Below, piece by piece: positions 22,987 to 35,300 of a stretch of 43,392 nucleotides of DNA. Within the stretch, counting starts at the first letter, position 1; each line of letters begins with the position of its first letter. The notes beneath the pieces were generated by a model. It was not told where the DNA came from, searched no databases, and was given only the letters and a program-made list of their open reading frames with translations. The DNA comes from Jaapia argillacea MUCL 33604 (Eukaryota; Basidiomycota; Agaricomycetes; Jaapiales; Jaapiaceae). The position numbers and the translations under genes were made by a program. Location of the stretch: the NCBI GenBank assembly GCA_000697665.1, contig KL197736.1:318095-361486 (forward strand). The letters are read 5' to 3'.

Positions 22987-24557
22987 AGCGCGATAGTGCT
23001 CGGCAATTAGTGGTTTTACAAAGGTTAACTGTCGAAAAGGTGTAAAGAGGTATCAGGGATTAAATATCCTGTCATAGATTAATGCTTTCAACAAGATCAG
23101 GGATCCTCCATCATCATTCTCACTATTATTTACCTTGTGTCCGACTCTATGACAAATTCATGTTCTGAGCCTCCTCTGCACAATGGCATCCGTCCTTTCG
23201 GCGTTCGACGATGTATGACCCACCTGGCCCCGAACGAATAGTCCCGGTACAGGAGAGTTGCAAGTTCTAGAAAGTCACATTGCATTACGGGACCAACCTA
23301 TGAATGGAGATATGGATTTTAGAACGAGACTACGCCCCATTTTCCGTTCCACCGATGAGAAAGTTCTTATGAGGATGGCTATGACAGGGTTAGGGCGTAC
23401 ATGGCGGACCGCGTCGGCCCTTGGGTTTTGCTTATTTTTGCTTCAGTTCTCTGCCCAGCGTCTATCCTGTATATCTGGAAAAATGTTCGAACATCGTCAG
23501 ACCCACTACAGTTTGTGGCTCACTCTCCTCGAGACTCATACTCACGAAATGAAACACACAGACGTCATCGGAAATTATCGTGGAAAACCCTTCTGCTTGT
23601 GCCGTTAACCTGAGTCGATAGGCTTTCTCGAATTTCGGAACATGATAGGCCTCGGAATTCTCACCCAAACTGACGTTTCGTGTAGCCACTCTACCGCAAT
23701 GATCCGTTATCGACGAAGGTAAGGAAGACAGACCATTCTGCGAGGCCCCTGCGGCCCTCGTTATGCCACCCACGAATCTTTGAACGCCGTCGACTGAACC
23801 CAGACCTGTCACTATCGGCGGACTTCTTCGACTTCATGAGCACACGCGTCACCATCTTGTTTCTAGCCTACGTGTTCTTCACACTTCAAGGCCCAGTGTT
23901 CAACCCTTTGGCCTCGGAGATTTCCTTCACTTGTCCCACCGTTGTGCCGAACTTGGTCGGGTCTACATACTTCTTCTCCCCTTGGACGCCAAGGATATCC
24001 CACATTCTCGATGCTCCTCCCGGGAGTTTTTTATTATCCCCCCCCTTGAGGATAGATTATAATACAAAGCCTCCAAACGTGCAAGTTGGCCATTCAATAT
24101 TCAATCTCATCCGGTATGCCTCGAGGGCACGGAAATCTCACGTTGTTCCTCTGGCTCTCACCTACACCGCTCAGTACCTGGGCCTCTTCCCGAGAGCCAC
24201 TTTGTCTCGCCTTTCGATTCTGATCTGGTTTTCAGAGGGTGAACGAACATCAGTCCTCATCACTTTATTCCACCTACCCAGGGTGCCAATTGCAAGGCTC
24301 CTTCAAGGGTATCCACCTCTCCGTCGTTTGCTTTGCTCCTGTAGCATCCGCATGGCTGTATTTCTGTTTATTCATTGGTTACGCTTGTCGAAACTTTGCG
24401 ATGATTCTTGAGCATCGAGCTAGTTAAGGCCAATGCACCTCGACAGTGGCATCGTCACGAGGTCATTGACCAGCTAGTGTGACGACCTGTGACGATTATC
24501 ACCTCCTTCTCCTCGTTCCCTCGCCTTCCACCAAAGCCTGGGACCTTAGCATCGAAG
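22987..24557. other. Intergenic with one unconfirmed 191-aa ORF
   Basis: After the Ato gene no recognisable gene is seen for 1.57 kb. The longest open frame is plus 23836-24411 (191 aa from an ATG, hydrophobic start MSTRVTILFLAYVFF). A second hydrophobic ORF, 24239-24427, overlaps it in another frame, so a decayed membrane protein with a frameshift is possible. Neither has a motif I know. Overlapping ORFs at 23258-23608 and minus 23462-23812 are likely chance. Confidence 0.35.
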
Positions 24558-26268
24558 ATGCAAAGCCAAGTCATGGTTCCAATGGAGCAGAAAACTGTCG
24601 TCTCTGTTATTCGAATGTTTGAGCAACAGACGAACAACCACGAGGTCATTTCCATATCTTGTGATACATAGCCACTAGTGGGCACTACGGGCCCTGCAAA
24701 CTGTCCCGAACGAAAATGCTAACATCCCCTACTATAGAAAGAATTAGAAGACAAAAAGCTTGAACTTGCCGTCGCAAATTCCGAGAACCGTGATCTCCGG
24801 GTTGGTCGTTTGGTGTAGCTCGTTTGCTAAGACAACGAGGCTAACACGGTTGCCTCGGAACCAGGACGAGCGGGACGCCCTTACGGCCAGTTTGAATGAC
24901 CTGCGCCGATCGGAAAATGTGCAGGTATGCTGATTCTCCCAGGAGGTACCCCGTATTCCGGTGGGTTGACCTCACCGCGTATTGCAAGACCCTGATCGCC
25001 GACCTCGCTCAAGCACGGGAGGAGAACGAAAGGCAGAAAGTGAGTTGTCCTCGCTATCCCTTTATAATTACCTGGATAACCAATGCAATGCGAGTGACGC
25101 CAGATCGCGTCAAATGCACATCGCAGTACCTTGACGGCTGATCTCGCTCAAACTCGGCAGGAGATCAAGAAACTGAAAGTGAGTTGTTCTCGTTAGCAAT
25201 TTTGCATGGTCTATGGCTACCTGTGATAACCAATGTATCATGGATGACCCTAGATAACGGTAAGGGACAGCGAGAAAGCGTTGAAGAAGGAACGAGACAT
25301 CCAGGTCAAATCTTCTGAACAGTTGCGGGCGCGAGACACCGAGATTCAAGTTTGTACTAAAGTGCAGTGGTTTTCTGATAGCTAGACTGACTTCCTCGTT
25401 AGGATTTGAAAAGGAGAATCGCAGATCTCGAGGTTCGACAATCCTAGAGCTCTTTCACAGGCACAACACTCATCTCATCTTCTGACAGAAATGCAACGAC
25501 AACCAGAAAGTAGAACTAGCTCAAGAGCGAGTACGTTCTTACCCCCAATCTTACTCATGTCCGTCTCAACTCCGGTCTGCGTGTTAGGAGACGATCAACA
25601 GGTTAATAGCCGAGAACAAGGCTCTGAAGGTTACACGCCAGGCAAGTGATACGATACAGGCCTCGAATTACTTAAACCAATTAAGAGTCATTTGTAGGAT
25701 TTGGACTGTAGCTGTCCCCATCAGGGAACACATGGTGACCATAATTGTCAGGAGGAATCCGGGCATGGGTATGTTCGTTTGCTACCCTTTGAAGATGTCT
25801 ATCAATCACATAAGGACAGTGCTGCTCCAGGACCCGAGCATAACCCCCCCGCCCCTGCCGATTTACCCGTAATTATTCTCAGCACTCGTGTTACGTCGAG
25901 AAGGAACCGCGGGCCCGAAGAACGGAATTGTAAACCATGCACAATAGCGAAAACGAAGGTCAGATATCTTCACCTTCGTCAAGTATCTTGACCAAATACC
26001 AGTCCTCTTTACAGTGCAGTCTCGACCGACCAATTTGTGCCAGATGTCAAAGCATGCCAGATAAGGTCACGGTGAGTATCTATGAATTATGAAATCTGCT
26101 ATTGATATTCGCGTGTGCTGATCACGCGGGGGTGGTTTCTACGCCATTTAGTGTCAGTGGTTCACCAAGGACGACCCGCCACCGAAGCGAAAGAAACCTC
26201 GGACTGCGTATTACCCTTGGTGCGTTCCATTCGTGTTTGAATTTCCCTGTATTGACTGCTCGACGTAG
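24558..26268 (+). CDS. Coiled-coil protein with C-terminal Zn2Cys6 cluster, tandem copy 1
   Basis: Twelve exons (24558-24644, 24738-24800, 24865-24924, 24989-25039, 25104-25178, 25254-25349, 25403-25432, 25489-25530, 25588-25629, 25698-25958, 26015-26071, 26152-26268) give 326 aa. Every intron is in phase 0. Exons 1-9 encode a Lys/Glu/Leu/Arg-rich coiled coil, with individual exons of 10-32 codons. Exon 10 is less ordered and contains Cys/His residues (CSCPHQGTHGDHNC). The Zn2Cys6 fungal binuclear cluster spans exons 10-12 as C-x2-C-x6-C-x6-C-x2-C-x8-C, beginning CKPC and continuing CSLDRPICARC. Such clusters bind DNA in Gal4-type regulators but are usually N-terminal. No fungal transcription factor middle domain is present. 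The stop at 26266-26268 follows a Lys/Arg/Pro tail. Its next-door paralogue has the same layout. Confidence 0.72.
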
Positions 26269-26817
26269 CTGAGTCCACTCCTCTTGCTGTACGATGCGAT
26301 CATCCTGCTTTCGAAATGTTTTATGTATGCTCTCCCGTGTTGTGATTATTGCTGTACAGCTTCTTGCTTGTCCCTGTTTTCTACTCAATTGACCTCATGT
26401 ATCAACCAATGTTGTTCTGTACAATCGAAACTCTTGCATTTCTTTACCGCGCTCCGGAACCCCAAATAACCAAGTTGCGCGTTCTGTCACAATCACGTGA
26501 TCGCTCCCTTGACGACTTGCTCGTTAGACAATTCGTGTTCCGCTCACAGATGTGCCCCCTACATGACCATCCCTATCGTTGCCCGAGAGCTCACTTCCCG
26601 CTTCGGGGTGAGGCATGGGACATCACTTGCATAACAGCCCTTGACGGGAGGTCGACGTACCCAATCCTTACCAAAAGACGGCACTAGTATTTACGTATAT
26701 CCATTGCCACCTGATCCACAAGAGCCACCACAAACACCATACTCGTTACTGTCATCACCCCTGCCTTGCCCCTCCCAAGCCTCTGCTTCCTGGATCAAAA
26801 TAGGACTCAACGAGAGA
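26269..26817. other. Spacer between the two tandem zinc-cluster genes
   Basis: These 549 bp hold the 3' end of copy 1 and the promoter of copy 2. ORFs here (26284-26469, 26349-26687) are Cys-, Ser- and Thr-rich and overlap in different frames; no motif or splice continuation was found. Confidence 0.45.
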
Positions 26818-28542
26818 ATGGCATCTCTCAACATCAATGTACCACCTGAAGTTGTTGGGAGAATGCTCAGCCGGCAATATGAGGATATCAAGGGCCTTGA
26901 GCGTGAAATCGCTGAAGCCAAGGTGAGTCTCTCCCTCTGGACATGAATCGCATCGTTTCTCACTCCACGGCCGCAACCCCCAGTTGGTTATTGGTACGCA
27001 GAAAGTTCAGATAGACGACCTAAATCGACGACTCGCCGAGGAGCAGGTCGGTGAACCATGATGGTTAGTCGTGACTACACTGAATTGCGTATGATCAGGC
27101 AGAACGAAAAAGACTAGAGGAACAGCTGGCGTCCCTACAAAAGAGCCATTCCATTGTATGCCCCATACAACAATCTTACTACGCTCAACAAACTAAGCCC
27201 AAGAACGTGTAGAAGCAGGAAGATGCCGAGTCTGAGCGCCGGATTGCGAGTACCGATCTCGCTAGATTGATGGTCAGTGTCAACGTCCAAACTATACGGC
27301 GAGGTTGTGAATTGTTCTCATCTACTCCCCGTGCCGTACTCATCCAGGCCGCCGAGACCAGCCTTACGACCCAACTAGCGGAGAAGTTAGCTGCTACGAG
27401 GGCTGCGGAACAAGAGCTCGTAGTAGCTAGAGAGAAGCATCGCGTTGATTACACGGTAGGTTCCCATTCCACTATCGCCTCATGCGATGCCTTAACGCCT
27501 ATGGTTGATGATATTGACAAGGCCTGGCAAGTGAAATATGACGCTCTCCATCAAAGCCACGAAGAGCTGAAGGTCAGCTTGTCCAATGATAACTCGAACC
27601 GGCTGGAGGACCTGGGCCGCTGACAGGATCACCCAGGTTGCAGGCCATCAAATCGAAGATAATTTACAAGATGCTGCAGTACGCCTTCCGGTTTGGAAAG
27701 GCTCAATCCTAGCTGATTCATCCTCCAACCTTAGAAGCTGGCCAAGGATCGACAACTTGAATCGGAACAGCACAAGAATGCATTTGACGTGAGTTAAGAA
27801 TTTAAGAGGCTCAGCCATCCTCCGAATCCTCAAGCCGTTTTCCAGGATCTTCAACGACGCTACAACGCTCTCGAGGTTGAACTTGTAGAGACTGTTTGTA
27901 CTCTTTTGTTGCCCCTCTACACCGATCTCTAACGGAAGTTTTGACCACAGAGAAAACGAGCGAAGTAGCCCTATATCCCTCATGCAACACGCTTCAAATC
28001 TTACAGCGGCTCGCAAATAGGACCGACGATGGTATTGTACAACCCCCCTCTTCTGGAAAGAGGCGAAGACTGGAAGTCGAGTCGGATCCAGACTTGACAG
28101 CTGATAACCGCCTCAAGAGAAAAATCGTTTGTTTGACCTGCAGGAAGAGAAAGAAAGGAGTGAATTCATTCCACTTAGTTTCCTTCGCTGAACTGAATCT
28201 CTTTCTCAGTGTGATGGCAAAAGGCCAATCTGCTCGACCTGTCATGAGACCTCCCATGTCGTGAGATTCTCGATCGTAACTCCTTTGTTGAGTCGTAATT
28301 GAAATCTCTTCAAGTGTGCATACGCTGATCAACCTCGCGACGGGTCCTCTGAATCTGAAGACACAGAGGCGCCCCCTTTGGGTGCAACCACACTGTCAAG
28401 ATCAAGCAGCCCGAATTCTGTGGGATGGGATCCGATTCAACGGATGGTCCCAATTGGCCGGCCTCCCGTGATAACGACCGCTCGTCCGCTCTCCAAGCAA
28501 ATCCGTGCGGCTGTCTATCTTCGTATCTATTTCATTCACTGA
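26818..28542 (+). CDS. Coiled-coil protein with C-terminal Zn2Cys6 cluster, tandem copy 2
   Basis: Twelve exons (26818-26922, 26984-27046, 27099-27155, 27213-27272, 27348-27455, 27522-27572, 27637-27678, 27735-27788, 27846-27893, 27953-28159, 28210-28260, 28315-28542) give 357 aa, again with all introns in phase 0. The N-terminus MASLNINVPPEVVGRML resembles copy 1 (VPMEQKTVVSVIRM). Exons 1-9 form a coiled coil. Exon 10 has a basic stretch (GKRRRLEVES) then CLTCRKRKKG. Exon 11 continues CDGKRPICSTC, and exon 12 begins with the sixth Cys. Spacing is C-x2-C-x6-C-x6-C-x2-C-x6-C, a standard Zn2Cys6 cluster. Introns fall after the second and fifth Cys in both copies. The Ser/Pro-rich tail ends at 28542. 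Acceptor choices for exons 6, 7 and 10 were decided by frame and are less certain. Likely nuclear DNA-binding; target unknown. Confidence 0.75.
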
Positions 28543-28816
28543 AGTGTTCTCTGCGTGTAGGTTCCAAGTGGTTGCAGTCTCTGAACCAGGGCAAGTAATA
28601 CTTGATCAGTTGTCGCAGTCGTTGGGTGTATCATAATCTGAGTTTTGTAACCACGTTTGTGTCGTGTTTGGGAAACTAGCACGGGTATGTAAAACATTGT
28701 TCGATACAATGGGGATGGGAAATGATGGGATACGATGGAGAGAAATGGCAGTGGCGATATAAGTCGAAGATTGACGGTCTGGGAGGCAAAGGGACGAATA
28801 AGTCCTGACGATAGCA

Positions 28817-29797
28817 CTAGGCTGCCGCGTAAGATGGGAAGTAAGAAACCTCGTAAGGTGGAACTCGGACAGAGGTTTTACGGCAAGGCAAAAGAGGGCG
28901 GGCGTCAATGGTAGAGACGACTTCAGTTTGCTCGAAAGTAGGAACTCTGCTGGGGCTGACGGACTTGACGGGGACCGATAGATATGCAACCGCGAGCTCG
29001 GGCTCCCCAGGCGTGCCATGCAATCTCTTGAGCCCTTCGACTCTCCTCAGTTGATACTTCTCAATGACAGAATCGATGTGAGCTTGTACGACGTCATGGT
29101 TTGTCAAGATGCAGTCGATTTGAGTTTGGGTTTGACCTGGGTAGCGCGAAGTGGGAGTGAGGGGGAGGGGAGTGGCAGGGAAGATCGGGGTGCGAGCGTG
29201 AGCGGTCGTTGGGGTTGTTGCTGTGGAGGTGGTCCAGATGGACGAGTGGGGGGTTGTTGGGGAAGGGGTATGCATGAGGTGGGCTGGGATGAAGGGAATA
29301 GCGGACGGATCCAACTTGGCATCGGTAACAGTTGCTGTCAAGTCCGAGGTAGATACGGCTTGGATGTCATCTGACAAGGACGTGCCCAAGATTGGCAGAA
29401 GAGGGAAGGAATCAAATGATTGGAAGGTTGTTGAGAGGTTGAAGTTCGGGCACTGATCCCAGTCACCAGATTGGAAAGCTTTGGTATCGAGCTTGGTATG
29501 ATCGTTCCTCTGATCACGAGCATCATAAGGTTACGGTGGCACAAGTGAGTCAACTCGCCCAGAAGGAAGAATTTGGAAATTTGAACTTACCGCACCGAAT
29601 GTGACGACCTGCCCCCGTTGTACGGGGGAAGGGACTTGGATGACGAGGGATTCAAGGAGCTTGGTTCTTTGTATATGGGCCGACTGTTGTTTACGATGAG
29701 CTGCGAAGCCCTTGACCGGAGAGTGATAGATGATATCTCCTGTCGTATGACCCGAAAGCACGCCACCATCGTTGGCTAGGTCTCTGAGAACAGACAT
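28817..29797 (-). CDS. Hypothetical Pro/Ser/Thr-rich protein
   Basis: Two exons, complement(28817-29509, 29591-29797), give 299 aa with an 81-nt phase-0 intron. The N-terminal part (MSVLRDLANDGGVLSG, SPVQRGQVVTFGA) is ordered in composition. After about residue 115 the protein becomes Thr/Pro/Ser-rich and probably disordered, with a short helical stretch (QAHIDSVIEKYQLRRVEGL) and a C-terminus ending YFPSYAAA. I do not recognise a domain. The second exon is open for 231 codons, far longer than chance. The ATG at 29797 is chosen because the frame upstream reaches a stop with no other ATG; an additional 5' exon cannot be excluded. It is divergent from the 5-phosphatase gene and convergent with zinc-cluster copy 2. 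Confidence 0.6.
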
Positions 29798-30396
29798 GAA
29801 GATTGCCAAGGGAGATGACGAGGTGATGGACACGAGATCGTCCGAGGAGTCGTCGAATTTCGAAAGAAATAAAGACAGGGAAACCAGCAGAGACTTGGGC
29901 TGCCGTCAACACAAACATGCCTCGTTTCTTTAAGTATTAGAGTGGAAGTCCAGCGGCTGACAGCCTCGATCAATACCCGAGCGGCGTGCTCGGGTGGTCA
30001 GCCTATCCGAGAAACCATGTATGGTCAGTTCCGCCAAGACCAAGAAATAAGGTCATTTATGGGGTTTTTCCGTGTCAATTGTTGGTCTGGAAAGACAGGA
30101 AAGATTGAAACGAGACGGCAATCGGAAAGCAGGTGGCTGCAGCACAAGGTCCATGCGGCGCCTAATGAAAAGTGGCGCGACACCTTTTTGACAGCCACCA
30201 ACTATAGCACCGGTTATAATAAGGTCACTGCTCAACACTGCTCGCCGTCGTTGTCTTCGTCGGTGGCGAGGAGCAAACCTTTCTTCGACCGTAACCACCA
30301 TCTTTATCAACTCTGTCGACTGTCACTATCTTGACTGACGGCAAGGTCGTCTGGCCCAGTTCCCGTACTCCGCCACACCTTCGACGCCGGTTTATC
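29798..30396. promoter_or_regulatory. Divergent promoter region, hypothetical gene / 5-phosphatase
   Basis: About 600 bp separate the two start codons. No sharp TATA box stands near either start. The region contains a run of CTGTCGACTGTCACTATCTTGA just before the phosphatase frame, ending with an in-frame stop that fixes the ATG at 30397 as the first possible start. Confidence 0.4.
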
Positions 30397-33300
30397 ATGC
30401 CATCTCCGCCTCAGTCGCCGCTTGTCGACCTGGTTCCTCATGCAGCTGTTTCTGACCTGAAGTCGAGGTTTGAGAAGTTGGCTCATGAGACTTCATCACC
30501 TCCGAGGCAGGCGGGAGGTAAATCGCTCCTGAGTCCGCAGCCTCCACCGCGGTCAGCCTCAGACTCTGATGACCAGGACGCACCTGGGGCTTCGAACGGA
30601 AGTCTTCTACGTAGCAGCTCGTCGTCATCGGATCTAAAGTCTGGAGGTAAAAGGCCGCCGCCGCCACCACCACCGTCGAGGGGAGGTGCGAAGCGTGCAA
30701 CGCCATCACCGTCTGGATCTCCCCTCATTCGGCCCGTCCCGATGCCCCCATCGTCTACCTCGATGCCGAATGTGCTATTATCCAGTCCTGGATCTGGAAA
30801 ATCTGCACTTCTCAGTAGGAAGCCCCCTCCACCACCAGCACCTGCACCCTCAGTTCAGGGAGAATATGACCTCACATTGCCGTCGCCTTCGACGAGCGTG
30901 GCTTCGTTAAGAGATCGGTTCGGGTGAGTCTAATGAATTGTTCATCTCTTCCTTCCGGTCTATTGCTGGAGAAACTGGAGGTTGAAGGGGGCTTTGGGGT
31001 TAGGGCTAGCTGCAAGGCAAGGGAAGCCCAATCGGCACCATCATAGGGCGCTTATTCTGGACTTGATGCATTTGGCGAAGCGTCCCCTTTCTCTTGTGCA
31101 AGCTATGCTTGCCATCGTACCGCTCCACTCCCATATCAGTTCATTTTTTGAACTCATCGCTCACCCGCTTGCCTTACAGCGTTGCTCCAATCATCCTCGC
31201 GCCAAAACCGGTTGTTGGACACTCTAGAGTCCCTTCGGGATCTATCCTCACCTCTTCGAATACCCTACATTCTGGCGATACTGTCCAGTCTCCCGTCGAC
31301 TCACCACGAATATCCCATCTATCCATATCTACCGCTGCCCATACAGCCAGCGCACCAGATATCAAATTGCACAGCCCATTCTCCGACGGACATAGTTCTG
31401 ACTCCGACAAATCAGCCGCCTCCTACAAACCACCTCTCCCTTCACGCAAGCGAACGTCCGATGCGAATGGTAATGGTCACAAGAAGACAGCATCTTCTGG
31501 TAGCTCTGATAGCCATACCAGTACGTTCCTTACCTGTTTCTATTGTAGTTTTACTAACTCCGCTACCTAGGCGTCCCTTCTTCTCGCCCCGGTGTACCAC
31601 TTCCTCCCAGACCACCCCCTCGCCATCAAGCGAGTTTGGCGCCCTCCTTTGGGAGCGAGTCGTCAAGCAGCACTAGTAGCACTCCAATCACTCAGAACCG
31701 CCCACCATTACCACGACGACGACCAACTACCCCGGTTGACGATTCACATCCTCCTCCTCCACCTCGCTTACCTGCCCGTCATCCTTCAATCTCTGAAGCT
31801 GATCCCTATGTTGGGCCGCCCTCAGCACCACCAGCGCCAGAGCGTAGGTTAGCGAAATTACCTCCTCCACCAACTCGAACTATTGGACTTGGGGATCGAC
31901 TACCTCCAGCTCGTCGACCACCATCGCCATCGTCTGACGAGTCGGAAGACGAGGATGTGAAGAGCAAGATATTGGATACTATGCCCGATACCAGTCGATC
32001 ATCACGTCGCCCACCCATTATCTCTCACTATCAATCAGAGGCCAGGGTCACAGTTCCTTCCCATTCGGGTTTAGTAGCTGTTTCTGGGCATACTGTTGTG
32101 GAAGCCCATACGCACCATGTCCGGATATACGATCTTTCTTATTCAGAAACACCCCGATGGGACGTGGATCTGAAAGATCTCTTGAAGGATTGGAAAGTGA
32201 AGGAGTGGAAAGTGACGAGTTCAGAGTTTCGGGGAGGTTGTGCGGAGGCGGATAAGGGATGTTTGTTGTGGGTTGGGACGAAAGATGGTCATTTATTGGA
32301 GTTTGATGTTAGGAGTGGGGTTTTGATGGACGCCAAGCCCGCTGCCCACACCCATGGTATTACCCACATCTTCCGCCACGGTTCGTCTATGATCACCCTC
32401 GACGACAGTGGCAAGGTCTTGGTATTCACCGACAGTGAAGGTGACTTGCGGCTTGGGTTCACCCAGCCTCGAGTGGTGAGGATCGCGGACAAGCAGGACT
32501 TTGCAAAGATGTTGGGTGGGAAGTTGTGGACTTCTGCAAGGATGGAAACTGGCGGAAGTGGTTCTGTTTCCAGAGGACCTATCGTAAGGGTGTACGACAT
32601 CTTGGTGCCTGGTAGCACAGGGAAGTCGATGTTGCCGACCGAACACGTTGGCAACGTCACGTCCGGTACGATCTTGCCTTCTGAACCCAACCACGTATAT
32701 TTGGGACACGAAGGCGGATTCATCTCCATCTGGGCGCTTGGGAATGTCGACACACCTGCTTGTCTGGAGGTGATGAAGGTGTCAACTTCGGACGTTCTTT
32801 GTTTGGAAGGGGTAGGCGAGAAGCTGTGGGCTGGAGGGAGGAAGGGGATGATCGCTGCTTACGACGTTGTGCCACGACCCTGGATCATGACCAATAATTG
32901 GATGGCTCACTCTGGCTTACCGGCTACAAAACTGTTCGTGGATCCCTTTAGCATCGAGAAGATGGGGAAGTTATGTGTTGTGAGTGTGGGGAGAGATGAG
33001 AAAGTGCGATTCTGGGACGGTTGTCTGTCCGCAAACTGGATCGGTAAGTTTTGTTCTTATTCATTCATATTAATATCTAATCGCTTCTATTCATACATTA
33101 GACGCTGAGCTTCTTAAACAAGAGGATAACTTCAGCAGTCTCCGAGAACTCAACGTGTTAATGATATCATGGAACGTCGATGCCGCGAAGCCAGACGCGC
33201 TCAACGGTGTTCCTGAGAATGTCAACTTCCTTGACGATGCCCTACGAACAGTTGATTCCCCTGATATTATCGTATTTGGCTTCCAAGAGCTTATCGATCT

Positions 33301-34396
33301 CGAAAATAGGAAAATGGCTGCGAAGACCGTCCTGCTTGGTGGAAAGAAGAAAGCGCCGGATGGTTCGATCTCGGAAAAGGTGACCACGTCGTACAAGAAG
33401 TGGTATGACCGTCTCGTATTGGCTGTTCGACTTGCGATGCCTCCAGACGTCCCTTACACCGTTATCCACGCGGAGAACCTGGTCGGCCTCTTCAGCTGTA
33501 TTTTTGTGAAGAATACCGAAAGGATTGCTCTGAAAGATGTGGCGATCACCACTGTCAAACGTGGAATGGGTGGTCGGTACGGGAATAAGGTACGGATTGA
33601 ATATTATGTTGATTTGTTTTCCTTTTGATATCGGATAAACAGGGCGGCATTGTTGCTCGTTTCGTCATTGATGACTCGTCCATATGCTTCATCAATTGTC
33701 ATCTTGCCGCTGGCCAGCATCACGTTCGTCAGCGCAACGCCGACGTCGCCGCCATATTGGAAGATAAGGAAGTGTTTCCTGCTGTCGATTCCACGATCCA
33801 CGAACCGTTAGCCTACGTTGGAGGAGGTGATGGTTCGATGGTTCTTGATCATGAGATCGTTTTCGTACGTGCATCATCCTCAGCACTGGACCTTCATACT
33901 AAATGTATCTCAGTTCAGCGGAGATATGAATTATCGGATAGAACAACGTCGAGAAGCCGTGGCCGCGGCTGTCAAAGCGAACGATTTCGACTATCTCATT
34001 GCACACGACCAGCTATGCAAAGAGATGAAGCATAATCGCGGTTTTCGTTTACGCTCCTTCACGGAAGGCCCACTTATATTCGCACCAACTTACAAGTACG
34101 ATCGCAGGTCGAACGAGTATGATACCTCCGAAAAGCGCCGCGTACCTGCTTGGTGCGATCGAATACTCTGGCGTTCACGAGATGAGAGACGTGTTACTCA
34201 ACTTCATTACCAGAGGTATGAGGCCAATATATCTGATCATCGACCTATATCCGCTGGGTTCCGGATGACGGTGAAGAGCGTGAATAAGCATGTTCGGGGT
34301 CGGACGAAAGAAGAGGTGGAGAGCTTGTGGATGATACAGGAGTATCAACTTCTGTCGGACGCGCGTGAATACTACAAAACCCAGGCTCTGGTTTGA
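30397..34396 (+). CDS. WD40-like inositol polyphosphate 5-phosphatase
   Basis: Certain exons are 30397-30923, 31180-31520, 31571-33043, 33102-33589, 33643-33864 and 33914-34396. Joining them directly gives 1177 aa in frame. The 256-nt gap 30924-31179 is long for this genome and may hide a small exon. The first 400 or so residues are a Pro/Ser-rich disordered region with poly-Pro runs (PPPPPPPSRGG). Next comes a beta-propeller-like section (VRIYDLSYSETPRWDVDL, VGTKDGHLLEFDV, VRFWDG). The last 430 residues are the phosphatase with the family motifs ISWNVDA, GFQELIDL, INCHLAAG, FSGDMNYRI, VPAWCDRILW and SDHRP. Enzymes of this family remove the 5-phosphate from PI(4,5)P2 or soluble inositol phosphates. 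WD40 plus 5-phosphatase architecture is also known in plant 5PTases. All visible catalytic motifs are intact. Confidence 0.9.
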
Positions 34397-35300
34397 GGTG
34401 AGGGTCCCGGGAGGTTAGTGATGGCTGCCCATATGCATTCTTACATTTTACGATCGAACCTCGTCAACGCATCACACATTTCTAGACACAAGACATGTTA
34501 CTGGACTTTGCAATCGGACACTACGGTCGTTGTACCACTGGAATGTATATGGTAGATACTCTTCATAATGGGAAATCATATATATGTATTATTCGCAAGA
34601 AGTTCGACGGCAGCAGATTCGCCAGCGAAGACCTTGGCGTCTATTGCAACTTGCAATAAATAGAAATGTTGATGACAGAAGGGGGGAGGGGATCGCATTG
34701 GGATGTCACACAAGATGTATGATTCGAAATAGGATAGAGAAGAAGAATAAATTGGTGAAAATGAGAAGGGATTCTACTGATGGGTTACCTCGCCGATCCT
34801 TGCGACACCGAAAGAAAATCGCACCAACTGGTGTTATCCCACAGGTCGCGGTCGGTAGCAAGGGATTCACCGAGTGCTCGGTTGGGTTGCCAGCTAGCGT
34901 CCCCATTCAACCGCTCAACCAGAAGGGAGCGTCTAAGGTGCTTGATAGGTCCCGCATGGGTGATGACGAAATATTGTTCGTGAATGAACACATTCGCCAC
35001 CGGGATTTCTGGGAGAGCTATTTTTTGCTCTGACGAAGATAGTGATGTTCTGCCATGGAAATTGCAGTCAGATGGTGGTGGTACGACCTAGTGGGATGTT
35101 GGATACCATACCCGGCAAACACGTTCATAAGAGCTCGATATAAACAGCCACGCGTCCCAGATTCTGCGCGCGGATCGTCAACCAGGCCCGTTAGGCAGCG
35201 ACTATCTCGCCATCCAGGAATCAGCATGACAGATGCCTACAAAACCCGATATCATGTGGAGACACCGTCATGCCAGTCGTGCTGATTGATACCTCAAACT
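34397..35300. other. Intergenic between 5-phosphatase and lactone oxidase
   Basis: About 900 bp on the same strand hold the 3' UTR of the phosphatase and the promoter of the oxidase. The open frame 34584-35033 is 149 codons, Arg/Lys-rich and starts in the AT-rich 3' flank; no homology is recognised and an overlapping minus-strand ORF exists, so I do not call it a gene. Confidence 0.45.

Noticed and set aside
23836-24411. 191-aa plus-strand ORF with hydrophobic start
   Set aside because: No recognisable motif, no splice support, and an overlapping hydrophobic ORF exists in another frame; mentioned only as a possible decayed membrane protein.
28606-29019. 137-aa minus-strand ORF Ser/Pro-rich
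   Set aside because: Overlaps the better supported exon 28817-29509 in another frame.
32289-32753. 154-aa minus-strand ORF
   Set aside because: Shadow of the WD40-like exon of the 5-phosphatase gene.
34584-35033. 149-aa plus-strand ORF between 5-phosphatase and lactone oxidase
   Set aside because: Basic, no homology, begins in the AT-rich 3' flank, with overlapping frames; likely chance.
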